From Oxyruncus cristatus (lineage: Eukaryota; Chordata; Aves; Passeriformes; Cotingidae): DNA of 64,000 nucleotides. Of this stretch, positions 12,561-24,480 are shown piece after piece; the first letter of the stretch is position 1; the number at the start of each line of letters is the position of its first letter. The position numbers and the translations under genes were made by a program. The DNA lies in assembly GCA_013399855.1 (NCBI GenBank), contig VXAY01002459.1, forward strand, positions 163,224 to 227,223, given 5' to 3'. Below the pieces are notes generated by a model that was not told the origin of the DNA, made no database searches, and worked only from the letters and a program-made list of their open reading frames with translations.

Positions 12561-15045
12561 AAAAAATAGGAAAGATAAGTAGATCTGGGTAGGAGTAAAA
12601 GAGAAGAAACTCTAGAACAAGTGCTTTTGTACGAGCTTTGCACTGAGGAGCTTGAGTTTCTATTTTCTGCACCAAAGCTGTTTATGTGGGTCACTTTGAG
12701 CAATCATTAGACAAACTGCAAAATCCCAAGCCCAAACAAAACCACGGTTCTTAAAGCAACACTTAATTTTCTCTGCGTATCTAACTAATAGAGTCTAAGC
12801 TCTCTGTTCTGATGTGCTTGCAGTTCAGCCAAACTCAAATGTCTCACCAAAACTGAGAAAATGTCCATGTTAAAACCTGCCATTTTAATGGATACTGAAA
12901 GATTGAAGGTTAATTGTGGAAAAAATACAATAAAAGCTAAATGAAGATGTCAGTCATCAGGGATGGCTTTTGAGAGGAAGAACAGCAATCATAGCAGTTA
13001 TGGTGAAAGAACTATTTGTGTTTGGTTTTTAACACAAATATTCAAACCATTTATGAGATTAGGTGATTTTTTGGCAGCTTTTGCAGCTTGATTTTCAAGC
13101 AGAAAAGAGATCTTTCAAAGAGATCTCTAAAATGTTCCATTTGATGTCCTTAGAATGAAAATGTTTCTGAACTAGTAAAGAGTTTGTTTTAATTTCACCA
13201 TATGTAGAAGAAAACTGAAGTTGCAGTTCCAAAATAATACGAATGTGGTAGTAACGTTTGTGGTTATAGACCTGTAAATTCAAGGCCTAACCAGGGAGTT
13301 AGCTAGACTTTTTTTTTAAAAATTCAAGTTCTTGCTAAACTAAGCAAAGTATGCAATCAAAAATAAGTCAGAGTCTTTAGCTATGAATTCACCATGGTGA
13401 CATATGTAGTCTGTTGTTTCCTGTACTTTTAGCAGCTGGATGAGAGATGAGGTGTTGATTAATCAAGGTATGATGCTTTTCCTTTCATGTTATCATTTTG
13501 ATTAATTATTAATCATCCAACTCTTTCCTACCTTTATTACATCCTTTTTGTGTACTGTGGGACTTGAAAAACTTTTGAACTATGTGACTTTTCTCCTCAG
13601 ACCACATTCTGATGCTTTCTCACTTTATCTCATGGTATTACACACTGCAATATGCCTGAGAACTTTAAGAGAACAGACAACTGGATTTGAAGTATATTAA
13701 GTTTATATATATGCACTAAATGTATACCTGTTTATTTACAATTAATGTTCAAACCCATCAACTTTAGCTGATGAGTTGCAGCATACAAAGAATTGCTAAA
13801 GAGAGATTTTGAAGAAATAAGAGGAAAAGCAATATATCTTTCATTTTATTTAAGACTGGGATTAAAAAGCTACAGCCACCTTAAATGAACACAAACTTGT
13901 GAGGTCTAGCTTACTATAAAGAAAAAGCCAGAAATATTTTAATAGTTATTTAAGTTTTATCAAACATCATATGATGTTTATTCTAGGATAATTCAATAAT
14001 TATATATATATTAAATATAATTACAATTTTCAGTCCCTTTTTCTAAGAAAGAAGCAAGAATTATTAAAGTAAATCCATCTGGTAAAATAATGAAATTACT
14101 CTGGCTCCACTGTATCTGATTTCAAAACATCAGGTGAATGAAAATAAATTCTAATGTTACATGGATAGGTTCATATGCAAATTGAATAGGATCCCTTACA
14201 ATAAATGAATGATAAAGAAAGTACTTTTGTGTATTTGTTAAGTTTTTTTTCCTGACTGTAAATTCACTAAAGCACAAATTCAGAACAGGAAGAGTTATTT
14301 TATGTATCTGTTTTCTAAAGGAAAAAATACCTAAACCCGAAATTTAAACTTGACTTTTGCATTGCTGTTAGATTATCAGTTGCCTTCAGTAGATTTTGCA
14401 TGGGGTAATTTTGGAACATCTGGTTTAAGAAACAAATGAACCATGAGTGGAACCATTTAGAAGTTGTGTCTTAAATGTTTAAATGAAAACTCATGAACAT
14501 TTCTTTGAAGTCAGTAAACTGGAGGAAAAAAATAATAGTCTGGGAGCTCAGATCCGAAAAGACAAAACAATTCTTGATGGTTTTTAAGTCCTTTTGTGCC
14601 ACTGTAAATCTATAAACTGGTAACAAACCTGGTTAAATCTATAAACTGGTAAACAAAATGACTAGGAGGAAATTCTATTACATTTTAAGTTATAATAAAA
14701 TAAATCTTTTGTACGTATACACACTCTGTTTAAGAAAACATAAAAATCCTTGCTTATATGTAGATTAGTAAAAATCACACCCTGACAACCAACAGTCTTC
14801 ATTTTCTTTCATTTCATTAAAAAGAAACCCCCACAAACTAACATTCCCTAATTTTGAATACAAACTTAGATGACTTATAATTGTTAAGAGCATCCTGAAT
14901 CAAGTGTTTTACTGAGTCACTTTTCAATAGGACAGTTAAAAGACACAGTAGTAATATGTAGGATTTGTAGAGTCTTATGATTTATACATATTAAAGAATT
15001 ATATAAAGCAGCAAACCTTTTTTTTTTTTTCCTTCCTCTTTTCAG
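12561..15045. other. AT-rich unique DNA, no gene seen
   Basis: It contains a 7-base inverted repeat at 13108-13127, a perfect 18-base palindrome at 13962-13979, a 19-base direct duplication at 14605-14623 and 14634-14652, and a T-rich tract at 15018-15030. No coding region recognised. Confidence 0.55.
14605..14652. repeat. Short direct duplication, 19 bases twice
   Basis: TAAATCTATAAACTGGTAA occurs at 14605-14623 and again at 14634-14652, giving a 29-base period, with the 10-base spacer between the copies not repeated. Confidence 0.9.
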
Positions 15046-15135
15046 GTAGGAAAATGGATGCAGAATGAACAGAGACCTGCTCAAATTCATCTAGAAAACC
15101 TTGACAGAATTTGAAGCTGAGCCCTTACCCCTGAT
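15046..15135 (+). repeat. Possible MIR-like SINE remnant
   Basis: The string GGAAAATGGATGCAGAATGA, then GACCTGCTCAAATTCATCTA, GACAGAATTTGAAGCTGAGC, follows the order of the conserved MIR core and 3' part (GGAAACTGAGGC, GACTTGCCCAAGGTCA, AGAACTGGGATTTGAAC as remembered for the family). The similarity is by eye and weak. The stretch directly follows a polypyrimidine tract ending in TTTTCAG at 15039-15045, so a spliced noncoding exon is the alternative reading. Confidence 0.35.
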
Positions 15136-15812
15136 TCTTTGTTGAGGCTCAATCTGTTATAACACAAGGAACCAGAAAGAGCTGAAACTGTGCAGTGCTT
15201 GAAGTCCTGATAAAGAAAGGTCAGAGGCAACAGCAGTCTGTGAATGCTACTCTGGTCCTGATTCAAGCTTACCCAGTGGGAGGAAGGCTGGGTCACCGTG
15301 GACATGACTTAAGGAAATCTAGGGGGAAGCTTGAACAAATCATTTCTGATCTATGAATGAAAACATGGAAGTTCAGTACCTTTTCTTCTGCTCTGCTGCT
15401 CCCTATTCAGTTGCAAATAAAGGCACTTCTTTCACCATGTTAGTTAATAAAGAGAATGGATAAAACCATTTTCTAGACACCAGCTCAGAGGATTTGGCAG
15501 CAACAAATGTTCACACCATTTAACCTGCTTAGACAGAGCCCTGGGAATAGCTGTGTTACCTGTAATGAGCTCATTAACGCCTACAGGTCCCACATACACA
15601 TTTTAAAAGCTCCCCAAATAGATATAATAGTTAATATCACAAACATGATAATATTTTGAAGGAAAATATGTCTAAATTGTGTTTATTCAAATTAATTCAA
15701 AGTGTCTGCAAACTTATGCTCCAATCATCTTTGCTTTCATTTCAGTGTTATATCATCCTCACATATATGTCAAAGGTATTTCTCTTTAAAATTAGCTTGT
15801 TTTGACTCCTTC

Positions 15813-15830
15813 TTTTTTTTTTTTTTTTTT
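15813..15830. repeat. Poly-T tract
   Basis: Eighteen consecutive T, not followed by a recognisable retroposed gene on either strand. Confidence 0.9.
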
Positions 15831-16939
15831 CTGGAAACAGTTCAACCACTATTGGAGCTGATTTCATTAACTATAATAATGAAAAGAAATGCTTTGTTAG
15901 CCTAACTTTTGACAAGGATCTTACTTGGTAATTAAAAAAAAAAAGGAAAAAAAAAAGGGGAAAAAAAAGTATTACACTAAACCCTATCAAGAGTTAACTT
16001 TAAAGACATTCCTCTATGTTTTATTCTTCAAGTTTACTTCTCAAATATTGTTAAATAAATGCAATTTGGTAAAAATCTAGTACTGAAAATCAAGTTAGCC
16101 TTCAGTTCAGAATCAATGACTCACAAAAGGTGCTTGGTTAATTAATACTTCAGAAGTTGAAATTTAATTAATACAACACGGTTCAAAATGCTCGTCCATG
16201 CATGAATTTTGTAAAATAGCAGCCGATGAACAGGTATTTGGAAAAAAAAGTAAAAAAGAAATAAATAGGGTGGCTCAGAGGGTAAAACACTCACTTTTAT
16301 CTCGTCTTTGATTCTGTGCTCAATCACCCACTGAGGACACAGTCTAGGTCACAAACCCACACCTAATTTTCAGCATGGGCATGATCTTCACCTTTTCTCA
16401 CAAAGTTTCTGACTAATCCATCATGGAGTTTTAATAGCCTCTAGCAAAAGAGGAGCTTCTGGCAGGTCAGCTTCATGGTCACTATACAATAAAATCCATG
16501 GTCTACAGTCAGAAATATTTTCACCTTTACACCTTCTGGAACATATGGCTTTGAACAATTTTCAAGTGAGTACATTCTCAACCTCAGTTCACATATAATC
16601 TACTTCCTGAAAAGATCTTAATAATATTCTTCACTCTTCTTCAGGGAAAATGTTCTGAAATTTGACTCAGAAAGTCCTAAAAATTTTCAGCGTTCAGCAC
16701 GATACTTCAAATCTCTGTTTTCCCTTTCCACATAATTAAAAAAGTAATTATTATAAACTTCACTGATAGAGCATTCATTCTCTGTGTTCCACCTGAGTGA
16801 CATCAAAGTATCCTCTTGACATTGCTGACAGGTGAATAGAGTTCAAGACATCACATCTGAAGAGAAATAAAATGTTCCTTTTTGTTCACAAGTTTTAAGC
16901 AGTTTTCAGGTACTTTATTTACTAGTAAATCCATACCAT

Positions 16940-17262
16940 TAATGGGGGCTGTAATCCATGCTATTTTCTGCAGAGGGCACAGGTGAGCTCTGGCCCTATA
17001 AATATGGTTTTGCCATTGCCAGGGGCATTCATTGGACTGTGTTGGGCCTCAGGAGGTGTCTGGGCTGCCCTTGGCCTGAATCAGCTGAGCTGGGCTCCCA
17101 TTGCCCAGCCGGTCTGAGCTCAGCTCTGGGAATGCTGCCAGGGAAGGGGCTGGCAGACTCAGGGATTCCGGACAAACAGCCTCTGGGGTACAGAGGAGTT
17201 GTGGGGAAGCATTCACCTCTTTCCTGAAAGCAGGGCAAAGGGAGCAGGTGGGGCAGGGAAAA
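16940..17262. other. Unclassified GC-richer block with TATA motif
   Basis: The base composition changes from the AT-rich surroundings to G/C-rich, with words such as CTGGGCTGCCCTTGGCC and CAGGGAAGGGGCTGGCAG. A TATAAATA motif lies at 16997-17004. Overlapping short frames occur on both strands, as expected of GC-richer DNA. It could be a fragment of an LTR or another repeat, or a TATA-type promoter; I do not recognise it. No CpG island is obvious. Confidence 0.35.
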
Positions 17263-17889
17263 CATATTAAAAAAAATTCGAAGAGAAGCCCAGCACTGAT
17301 GAGGAAAAATATCATACCATCAACACCACACTCCTCTCAGTGAAGACCTAAGCTGAGGAAGACTCCTTGCTCATCATAAACATCCTCAGTCTTCAAGAAG
17401 ACTGAAACTGTCAACCTTCCCAACACATGGGAACCTTGAAGTCATAACTCCAGGGAAATACTAGAAAAACTCAGATATCAATTTTGATATTTTATTAATA
17501 AGGTTTCTTTCTCTTACTAGCATGATTTGGACTGTTAGAGGACTACAGTATTAATTGCTAATACACTCTTAGGTCTGGGAATATGAGATGTTCACTTTCA
17601 CCCATAATGAGATTTTGGCTGTAATAGACCAAACAGATCCTGCAGGAACACTGAAATGCAGAATTAGCCACTAAGGCTAGTTTTTTTCTCTGCATCACTC
17701 ATTCCCTCATACCAGCAGCTTATCCTAGTAGAAGAAGACACGATTAGTCAATGGAAAGTCAGGACTTAATCTCTATGGTTTGTTTCTTTCTCAGGATTTC
17801 TTGTTAACTATGTTAGGAATCCTCTTCCAACACAGAGAGAAATGGTGCTGTGGCAGTACCAGTACAACACAGTGACTGTAACAGCTTGA

Positions 17890-17949
17890 ATTCATTGTCA
17901 TTAGCTCGTCACATTAACTAATGTCAATGGACTAATTAGCACTAGTGCT
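17890..17949. promoter_or_regulatory. Candidate regulatory DNA: palindromes and TAAT cores
   Basis: Within 60 bases lie ACATTA-AC-TAATGT (17911-17924), CTAATTAG (17932-17939) and AGCACTAGTGCT (17938-17949), the last two perfect palindromes, plus other ATTA cores. TAATTA-type sites are typical homeodomain targets (family knowledge). A conserved enhancer is an inference. Confidence 0.28.
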
Positions 17950-17997
17950 GTACTTCTGAAGTTAATGTCCTGGTCATTCCTACATTACAGTTAAAAC

Positions 17998-18201
17998 ATC
18001 ACGGAGTTATTCAGTCGGGAAGGGACTTTGGGAGATCTGTAGTCACACCTCCTGCTCAAACTAGAGGGCAAGCTCTAGGGCCAGACCAGGCTGCTTAGGG
18101 CTTTCTCCAAGTAGATCTTGAAAACCATAAGGGATGAAGTTCACACAATTTCATTAAACAATTAACTCCCATTCTTCACTGTCCCTGAGAGGAAATAGAA
18201 A

Positions 18202-18252
<51 letters not shown>

Positions 18253-18770
18253 AAAATAATAATAAAAAAAAAGAGCTTAGTCTTATCCCTAGCCTTAAGT
18301 ATCTTGTTTCATTTGATACCTGTTTTTTTTGTCCCATCCCACTACCTGCAGCCATCTGTTCTCCAGGGTGAATCTCAGCTCCCTCAGCCTCTCCTCACAT
18401 GGCAAGTGCTCCAGCATTGATTCATTTGACGTCTCCTCTTACCTTGCTTCAGTGTACAGATCCCTTGTACTTGGTGGTCCAAGCATCTCAGTGTGACCTA
18501 ATGAGTGATGAACAGAAGCTGCACACTTCCTTGAGCTTCCTGTCTGTGTCTCTGTACACATTAGCCATCTCTGCTGGCAGGGCAGGTTGCTGGCTCATGC
18601 TCAGGTTGCTTTCAGCCCAGAGAAAAGCACTTCTTCAACAGAGCTTAAGTAGAAAGATGAAGGCCTTGAGCTTCAATAGAGCTCCCAGGTCCTCTGGTGG
18701 GGGTGGAGGTCCCTAATGAGGCTGGTCAGGTTTAGTACCACTCAGAGCCCGGCTGCTCTGCACTGTTTGG
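17998..18770 (-). mobile_element. CR1 LINE, long 3' part, split by microsatellite
   Basis: On the plus strand it reads as reverse-complement CR1. The degenerate tail at 17998 (ATCACGGAGTTATTCAGTCG) is followed by CTCCTGCTCAAACTAGAGGG, GACCAGGCTGCTTAGGGCTT and ATCTTGAAAACCATAAGGGA. After the AAAT repeat at 18200-18252 the CR1 resumes with CAGCTCCCTCAGCCTCTCCT, AAGTGCTCCAGCATTGATTC and TTGCTGGCTCATGCTCAGG, which belongs to the upstream ORF2 region. The last part, to about 18770, is weaker. The element is well diverged. The frame at 18399-18716 lies antisense to it and is not a gene. Confidence 0.85.
18200..18252. repeat. AAAT tetranucleotide microsatellite inside CR1
   Basis: About 13 uninterrupted AAAT units, followed to 18273 by a degenerate A/T run. 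It sits where the CR1 sequence normally has an A-rich stretch, so it probably grew in place. Confidence 0.95.
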
Positions 18771-19419
18771 TAAAGTAGAAATAGCTCTCTGCTCAGAGAA
18801 CCTCACAGTTCAAACACTTCTGAGGACTTGACACCTGACCATTCCTCCTAAACATTCTGTTACAGAACATACTGAGAAGGAGCAGATAGTAAGAACATTT
18901 GTGGATGTTACTTCTTAATACATTATGTGAGTTGGTCAATATTATCAAGTGTGTGCTTGAAAAGGCACCTGCTATTGCTAATGTGGTCCAGGAAATATTT
19001 ATGGTACCATAAGCAAGCAGTGTGGCCAAAGGTTTCATTAACTGCCATCATTTAGTGTATTTGTTTAGATAGTCTATAGATAAATTGCACAAAATATTTA
19101 AAGATAGATACCTAGATAATTATATTTGTATTAAGAAAGGCAAAATAAAAATGAATATAGTAAGAAGCAAGTCTGTCCTTCTGACAGTAGTTTGGGAAAT
19201 CAGAAACAAAGGCATACTATTCTGTTTATTGTGACAATAACTCCATTTAAAACTGGACTAACCATACAATATACTTAATTACTTGTAAAGATTTAATTTC
19301 CAAGAAAAATGTTCAATATGCATCTCTGAAGAATTCATTCTTCTGCTTAGTCCAAAACCTACATTCAACATGAGGAACAGCAGTAAAAAATTCTCATCCT
19401 GTGGCATGTTTCCGACAAG

Positions 19420-19760
19420 ACACAGAAGAAATGTAGCTTTTAGACCGTTCAGTGCCTGGTAAATGTGCTGGCACTCTCTGCTAGTGTGCTAATTACCCTC
19501 CACTGAGGCCATGGTTTTATTGATCTGGGCGCTTGGCTTCTGGCAATTGGAGCGAGGTCACAAAACTCATTTCATGTAGTTCTTGAACTCTGAATTAAAG
19601 GTGTTTGTGTGCAAGTGTTATTTGTAACTCATTACTCTGCTAAAACTGCTCTGAGTCAGTGCGGTATTAAGACAATTTAATGCCACTGGCTGTGTGCAAA
19701 CCATTCTCTTAAGCCGTGTGTATTAACCCTTGAAATCTGGAGTAGTGTCCTGTCACTGCC
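19420..19760. promoter_or_regulatory. Candidate conserved noncoding element
   Basis: A high-complexity stretch in AT-rich DNA with no simple repeat, no mobile element and stops in every frame. It contains TGCTAATTACC near 19487, TTTTATTGATCTGGGC near 19515 and TATTAAGACAATTTAATGCC near 19664, which include homeodomain-type TAATTA and TTTAAT cores. The mix of such cores in moderately GC-rich sequence resembles vertebrate developmental enhancers. This is a judgement of texture only. Confidence 0.25.
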
Positions 19761-21155
19761 TCACTATGGAAGCAGCACCTTAAAAAGGTGTTATTTCTGA
19801 GAATGACATCTTGGTGTCAGCAAAATACTAGAGTTACATGCTGTGCCATTTCTAAAAGCACAGTCTTCAAAGAAAGGTCTTTTGGGAAATCAATGTAATC
19901 AATCATAAGTAAAAACTTTGATGTTGTTTGGGTAGGCAAGTATCTACAGTGACCACAATTTGCAGCTGGGAAATTGGTCATACTGTCATTTTCTCCTGAT
20001 GTCATTTTCATAGTCACCACTGACTACAGTTAAGTTTGTTGTTCTACATATGTCTATTCAGATCTATTTTGTATTTTTTATCACTTAATATATCCCACTT
20101 CTCTGCTTATTTCCCATCCTTGCTTCAAACCCTGTTTAATGGAATCCTGTTTTGTTTTGTTTTGTTGCTTCTCTGTGATCTCTTGTCCTTCACTGTTTTA
20201 TGTTATTTATTATCCTGTTTGCCCATTTCTCTTTATCCAGTGCTTTTGTCCATGTATAATCTGTTCATTTCCATCTCTGTAGGAACATGGATAAGAGGCT
20301 ATGCTCCTACCTGTGCTAGGCTGGGGAAATCCTGTTTCCATATTTATATGGACAGCTAGTCTTTTCTCTGCTCTTTTCAGCTGCAGTTATGGCTTACCCT
20401 GCGAGATGTCCGACTGACTGGGATGGGCCAGAGGAGACCTGACACTGCTAGGACTTTCTGGAACATTTTCTGGAAACTCTGAGGAAAGCAGAACTCGCAA
20501 AATTAAGCTAAAATTCAGGTGTGAGGAGAATGTGATGGGTCTAGAAAGCCCTGGGTTGCTTTTATTTTTTGTTGCCATAGAAATGAAGCATGCTTTAAAT
20601 GCGTGGAATCATGTTGATCCCTTTGAAGTAATGCATGTTTTTCCTATAATTTGAGAGATCTTCCAAATTTTCAACATGGACAGAGCTGAACACAATAAAA
20701 TTTAAATAACACAAGAACTTTAAAATAAATCAGGGAAATAAGGGATTTCAAGGGAAAAATACTTTGGAACAAATGTACAGAAACAAACATTTGAAACAAG
20801 ATTTGATTTATACTTATAACTTGTGTAGATGCACAGGAAAATACGACTATGTAAGTAAAACCCATGGAATTTCTAGTAAAGAAAAGATTTCTTTTGCTTA
20901 GAAAATTTGACTTATAAAATGGGATTTTAACTAATCCATCTTTAAGCGTCCACAATACCATTATAAATAGATCATTTAGATTCTTGTATGGTGAATAGTC
21001 AGAGATTTATTCTCAATGCATTTCATCAGTTTTGTCTTGCATGTTTTAGGATAATGGTATTCTAGAATTGGTTTTATCCTACTGACTATAAAGCCACACT
21101 AAAAGACTTTCTCAGGTGCAGATATTGTACGGTTACTCTTAAAACAAGAAAGTTA

Positions 21156-21180
21156 TAAATAAATGAATAAATAAATAAAT
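21156..21180. repeat. AAAT-type microsatellite
   Basis: About six TAAA/AAAT units with one interruption (AATG). Confidence 0.9.
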
Positions 21181-21688
21181 ACTTTACAGCAATGCCCTAA
21201 ACAACCAGACATTTCTAAATCTTCCCAAGCTACCATATGTTGATATTGGTGACTGTAAGCATGAAACTCTAGAAATCTTGACAGTCACCTACATTCTTAA
21301 AATGTTATGGCCATATCAGTGAAGCTGTAATAATAAAAAATGTCTCCCAAAAATGTCTGCCTGCAAAATTGATTGTCCCAACTTTGACTTGCTGAAAGCC
21401 AGAAGTCTTTAGCGGCTCTTCAGGAAAACAGCCTGGCATCTGCTGGTGAAAGTTCGGCATGCCTGCACTGTGTTTACATAATTAGTTTTGCCAGAAAGCT
21501 ACTGGCAAGGGTAACCCATAAGATGCTGCTTTCCTTCACTAGGCTTCCCTTGTGCTGGTCCTGCATTCCAGAGCCCATGAGGAGAAATCCCAGGGTGCAA
21601 AGCTTTGTGCAGAACAAATTATAAAATGCTGTTAGACCAGACTGAGTGAAGCCTCTTCTTCTTAAAGGCTGTAGAAATAATAAAAGCA

Positions 21689-21806
21689 TATAAATAGTGT
21701 GAGCTCCGGTGTATTGTACAACACGGCGCGTCCTGTACTCCTCAGGATCGTTCTGTAATGATACCCTGTAATGACGTCATTACACTCTTGCTCTGTATCA
21801 TTACAG
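21689..21806. promoter_or_regulatory. Palindromic CRE hairpin with TATA and CpG cluster
   Basis: A perfect 18-base palindrome, TGTAATGACGTCATTACA (21767-21784), contains a full cAMP-response element TGACGTCA (21772-21779). It is enclosed by perfect 12-base inverted arms, CTGTAATGATAC (21753-21764) and GTATCATTACAG (21795-21806). All four arms share TGTAATGA/TCATTACA. Upstream are TATAAATAG (21689-21697) and six CpG between 21707 and 21776, unusual for this neighbourhood. TGACGTCA is the known CREB/ATF target. A small promoter or enhancer is possible; a chance or mobile-element hairpin is the alternative. Confidence 0.4.
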
Positions 21807-24480
21807 TATATGAAAAAAAATGATTTTAAATGAAAACTTCCTCTTTTTTTTTCTTCCTTGTGAAAATTTGACCGTGAAATTCCCATCTTTCACTGAGATT
21901 AGTCTATCCTCATCTATGTGTAAGTTTATCTCTATACTCCTGCTGACGTTATGATGAGGAATAGTGTATAACTGCTCTTCAGGAATTAGTCACAAGCATA
22001 ACAATGAAGCAAATGAAGTATGCCAAACATACATGCTTCTGAAAAAAATGGTAGCAATTATTATCATCTTCACAACTTCTCTGTCTTGACAAGAACAAAA
22101 AGAAATGTTGTATGTCAAAATCCTTATCAAGAAGAAAATAGCTCTTCCTCATAGAACAAACACACAATCCAAAACCTACAATGTATCATTTCTGGCCTTG
22201 AAATGCCCATGATGCCCATTAGTACACTATATCCAAAATAATTTTCACAGTATTGTTCAAATAGCGTATTCTGCTGATTTCACATTACACTTCTATCAGT
22301 CTTATACTGCAGCATCACCAGAGGTAAAACATCAGCCATTAACTGTGTCATCTCATGAAAAGGACAACCTAACTTCACTGACAACTGAACTTGGTGGTGA
22401 AATACCTAATAACTGATAGTAAAACCCCCCTCCTGTATATTTTACAAGGGTTTCAAAACCAATCCATGATTATCTTAAAAGGATAAATGTTTTTGCTACC
22501 TCATTACTAAAAACTGATATGCCTTGTCTTATGACTTCATGTGCTAATTTCCAAGGGCTTGTTTATCTGCTACATCATGTACTTCAATGCATCAATTATT
22601 ATGCAAGTAACAAAATTTTAATCATGGAAATGAAAATTTCAGTAGGTTTCCTTTATTTATATTTAATAAGATATATTTCTAAGAGTTTTAATAAGCAGCA
22701 AACACCATAATGTAATCAATAGCCATTACTCCTAAAAGTAGAACTGAACTCTTTATTTCAGTACTTGCTGACTTTATGAATAATGCTATTGTGGTCTGGA
22801 GGATTATCCATATGCATGAGTTAAGTATGTACAAGAACATCAACAAGATCAAGGTCATAACTTATTGAATGAGCCTTTTCCTCAGTTATTTTTGGACCCC
22901 AAGCACACTTTGCTAAAGCTTGAATTGTGTCTGCTATATTTGCTGACGGCCTCCAAGCCAAATTTTGCTATACCTACAAAATAGGCTTAGGTTGGCCCCA
23001 TATGTTTATCTTGTAGAAAGTCTGCAATGGTTCTAAGTTTATCTGAAAAGACTGTCTGTCCTTAATACATGGATTAAAGTAACATGCTTTATTGCACAAT
23101 TTGCAGTATTATGTTTGAAATCTCTGCAGGATCACCCAACCCGCTGAGCATAATTTCAGAACCTAGCTGTACCATTAAAAATAAATATTCTATTGACTAT
23201 TCTACCAAATTGTCATTACAAAAATGACAAGAATCATCCCTGAGGGCCACCCTAAAATGTCTGGTTTCTGTACCACTGTACATTGACCCTATGCAAAGTT
23301 GTCTGATGTTTGAAGAATGTGAAAAAATACCCCACCTCCCTGACTTACTGCATTTAAGCCTTTGAAATTAATTCTCAGGCACTGAAAATATGCCCCTCTG
23401 CTTGGCTTTATCAAGTCATATTACTTCTCCCCTTAACAACACTAATAAAACAGTGCAACCATGATAATCTAGAGAGAGCTCTTGTGTTAAATGTATGTCT
23501 GAGTCTTTCTCATGTTATGATTTCTTGACCTTCTTCCAGGTCTCTCTTATATGATGTGTCACTAATTATTTGCATCTTTTCCAGACTGTCTGTTCCACAG
23601 ACTATCAAGTTAGTGAAGTGTTTATTTTTGTTCACTATATAAGCCATTGATATATGGGATTGGTAGCTAGTAATATATAAATGCCTGGAGTTCAAATCCA
23701 TTTTTGTATTTGACCTTCATAATGTGAAACAAGTAGATATAGTTAAAGTTGATGAACTATACTGAATGAATTATATTTAGACAAGTAACTAGGTCTAGGA
23801 AACGCTTCATTTTCCTTGGATTTTATGACTATGGTTCTGTGCTCTTTATGCTTATAATTCTCAGCAGTTTTGAGAACTAAGTGTACGTACAGCCACATTT
23901 TTGAATTATGCATCTCATCTAACTGAGGGAAGAAATACATGAGGACCTAAAAGGCAGGAAAGATTTTTCTGCAGAAGTAGTGTTCTCCGTAGCACAATGA
24001 TAGCCCACTGAAATCTTCATTTCGTTTTTCCCTCCTCTCTTTATGTTATAGACATGGGAGTGCAGCTATGCTGGGACAAGGATTGATAACACTGTCTTAC
24101 TTTGACCAATGTCTCCAGGAGGAATTGTGCTAAATTTGCACAAGGTATCTGTGGCTCACATTCACAGAGGAACTTCAGGGAGATCTGTTCTGAGAAATTT
24201 CCACTTAGAGGAATACTGCTCAAGAGGGCAAATATTTGCACTTCAGGAAATCTACTGTTTAGAGGATAAGTTAAGGTGGCACTGCTAATCTTTCCTTAAC
24301 ATAAATAAGGGAACCCCCATTGCTACATTTTGTGTGGCTACCACTATTCTCCAGTGCCTTAGGTAATCTTTGGGCAGACTCTAGGTATTAAAGCTCAAAA
24401 TTTGGATTCTTAGCACTGCCAGATTCTCACAACTCTCCTGAGGAACTGAACTTTGGTAATTCTACTTCAGCCCTTCAAGT

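Larger units (their letters stand above)
15136..17997. other. AT-rich unique DNA with one GC-richer block
   Basis: No defensible gene. Simple sequence: T run at 15813-15830 and A-rich stretch at 15932-15968. The block at 16940-17262 is clearly richer in G and C and is listed separately. The part at 17890-17949 has clustered palindromes and is also listed separately. Confidence 0.55.
18771..24480. other. Repeat-poor unique DNA, no gene seen
   Basis: No LINE or LTR is recognised over nearly 6 kb, unlike most of the window. It has an AAAT-type repeat at 21156-21180 and two listed regulatory candidates (19420-19760 and 21689-21806). Short open frames have no recognisable features. A moderately GC-richer stretch at 20385-20570 is unclassified. 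Confidence 0.5.

Noticed and set aside
17029..17343. Several overlapping 78-89 codon frames on both strands
   Set aside because: All lie in the GC-richer block where stops are rare; no frame is favoured over another.
18399..18716. 105-codon plus-strand open frame
   Set aside because: Antisense to a minus-strand CR1, ending in a glycine run from a G-rich stretch.
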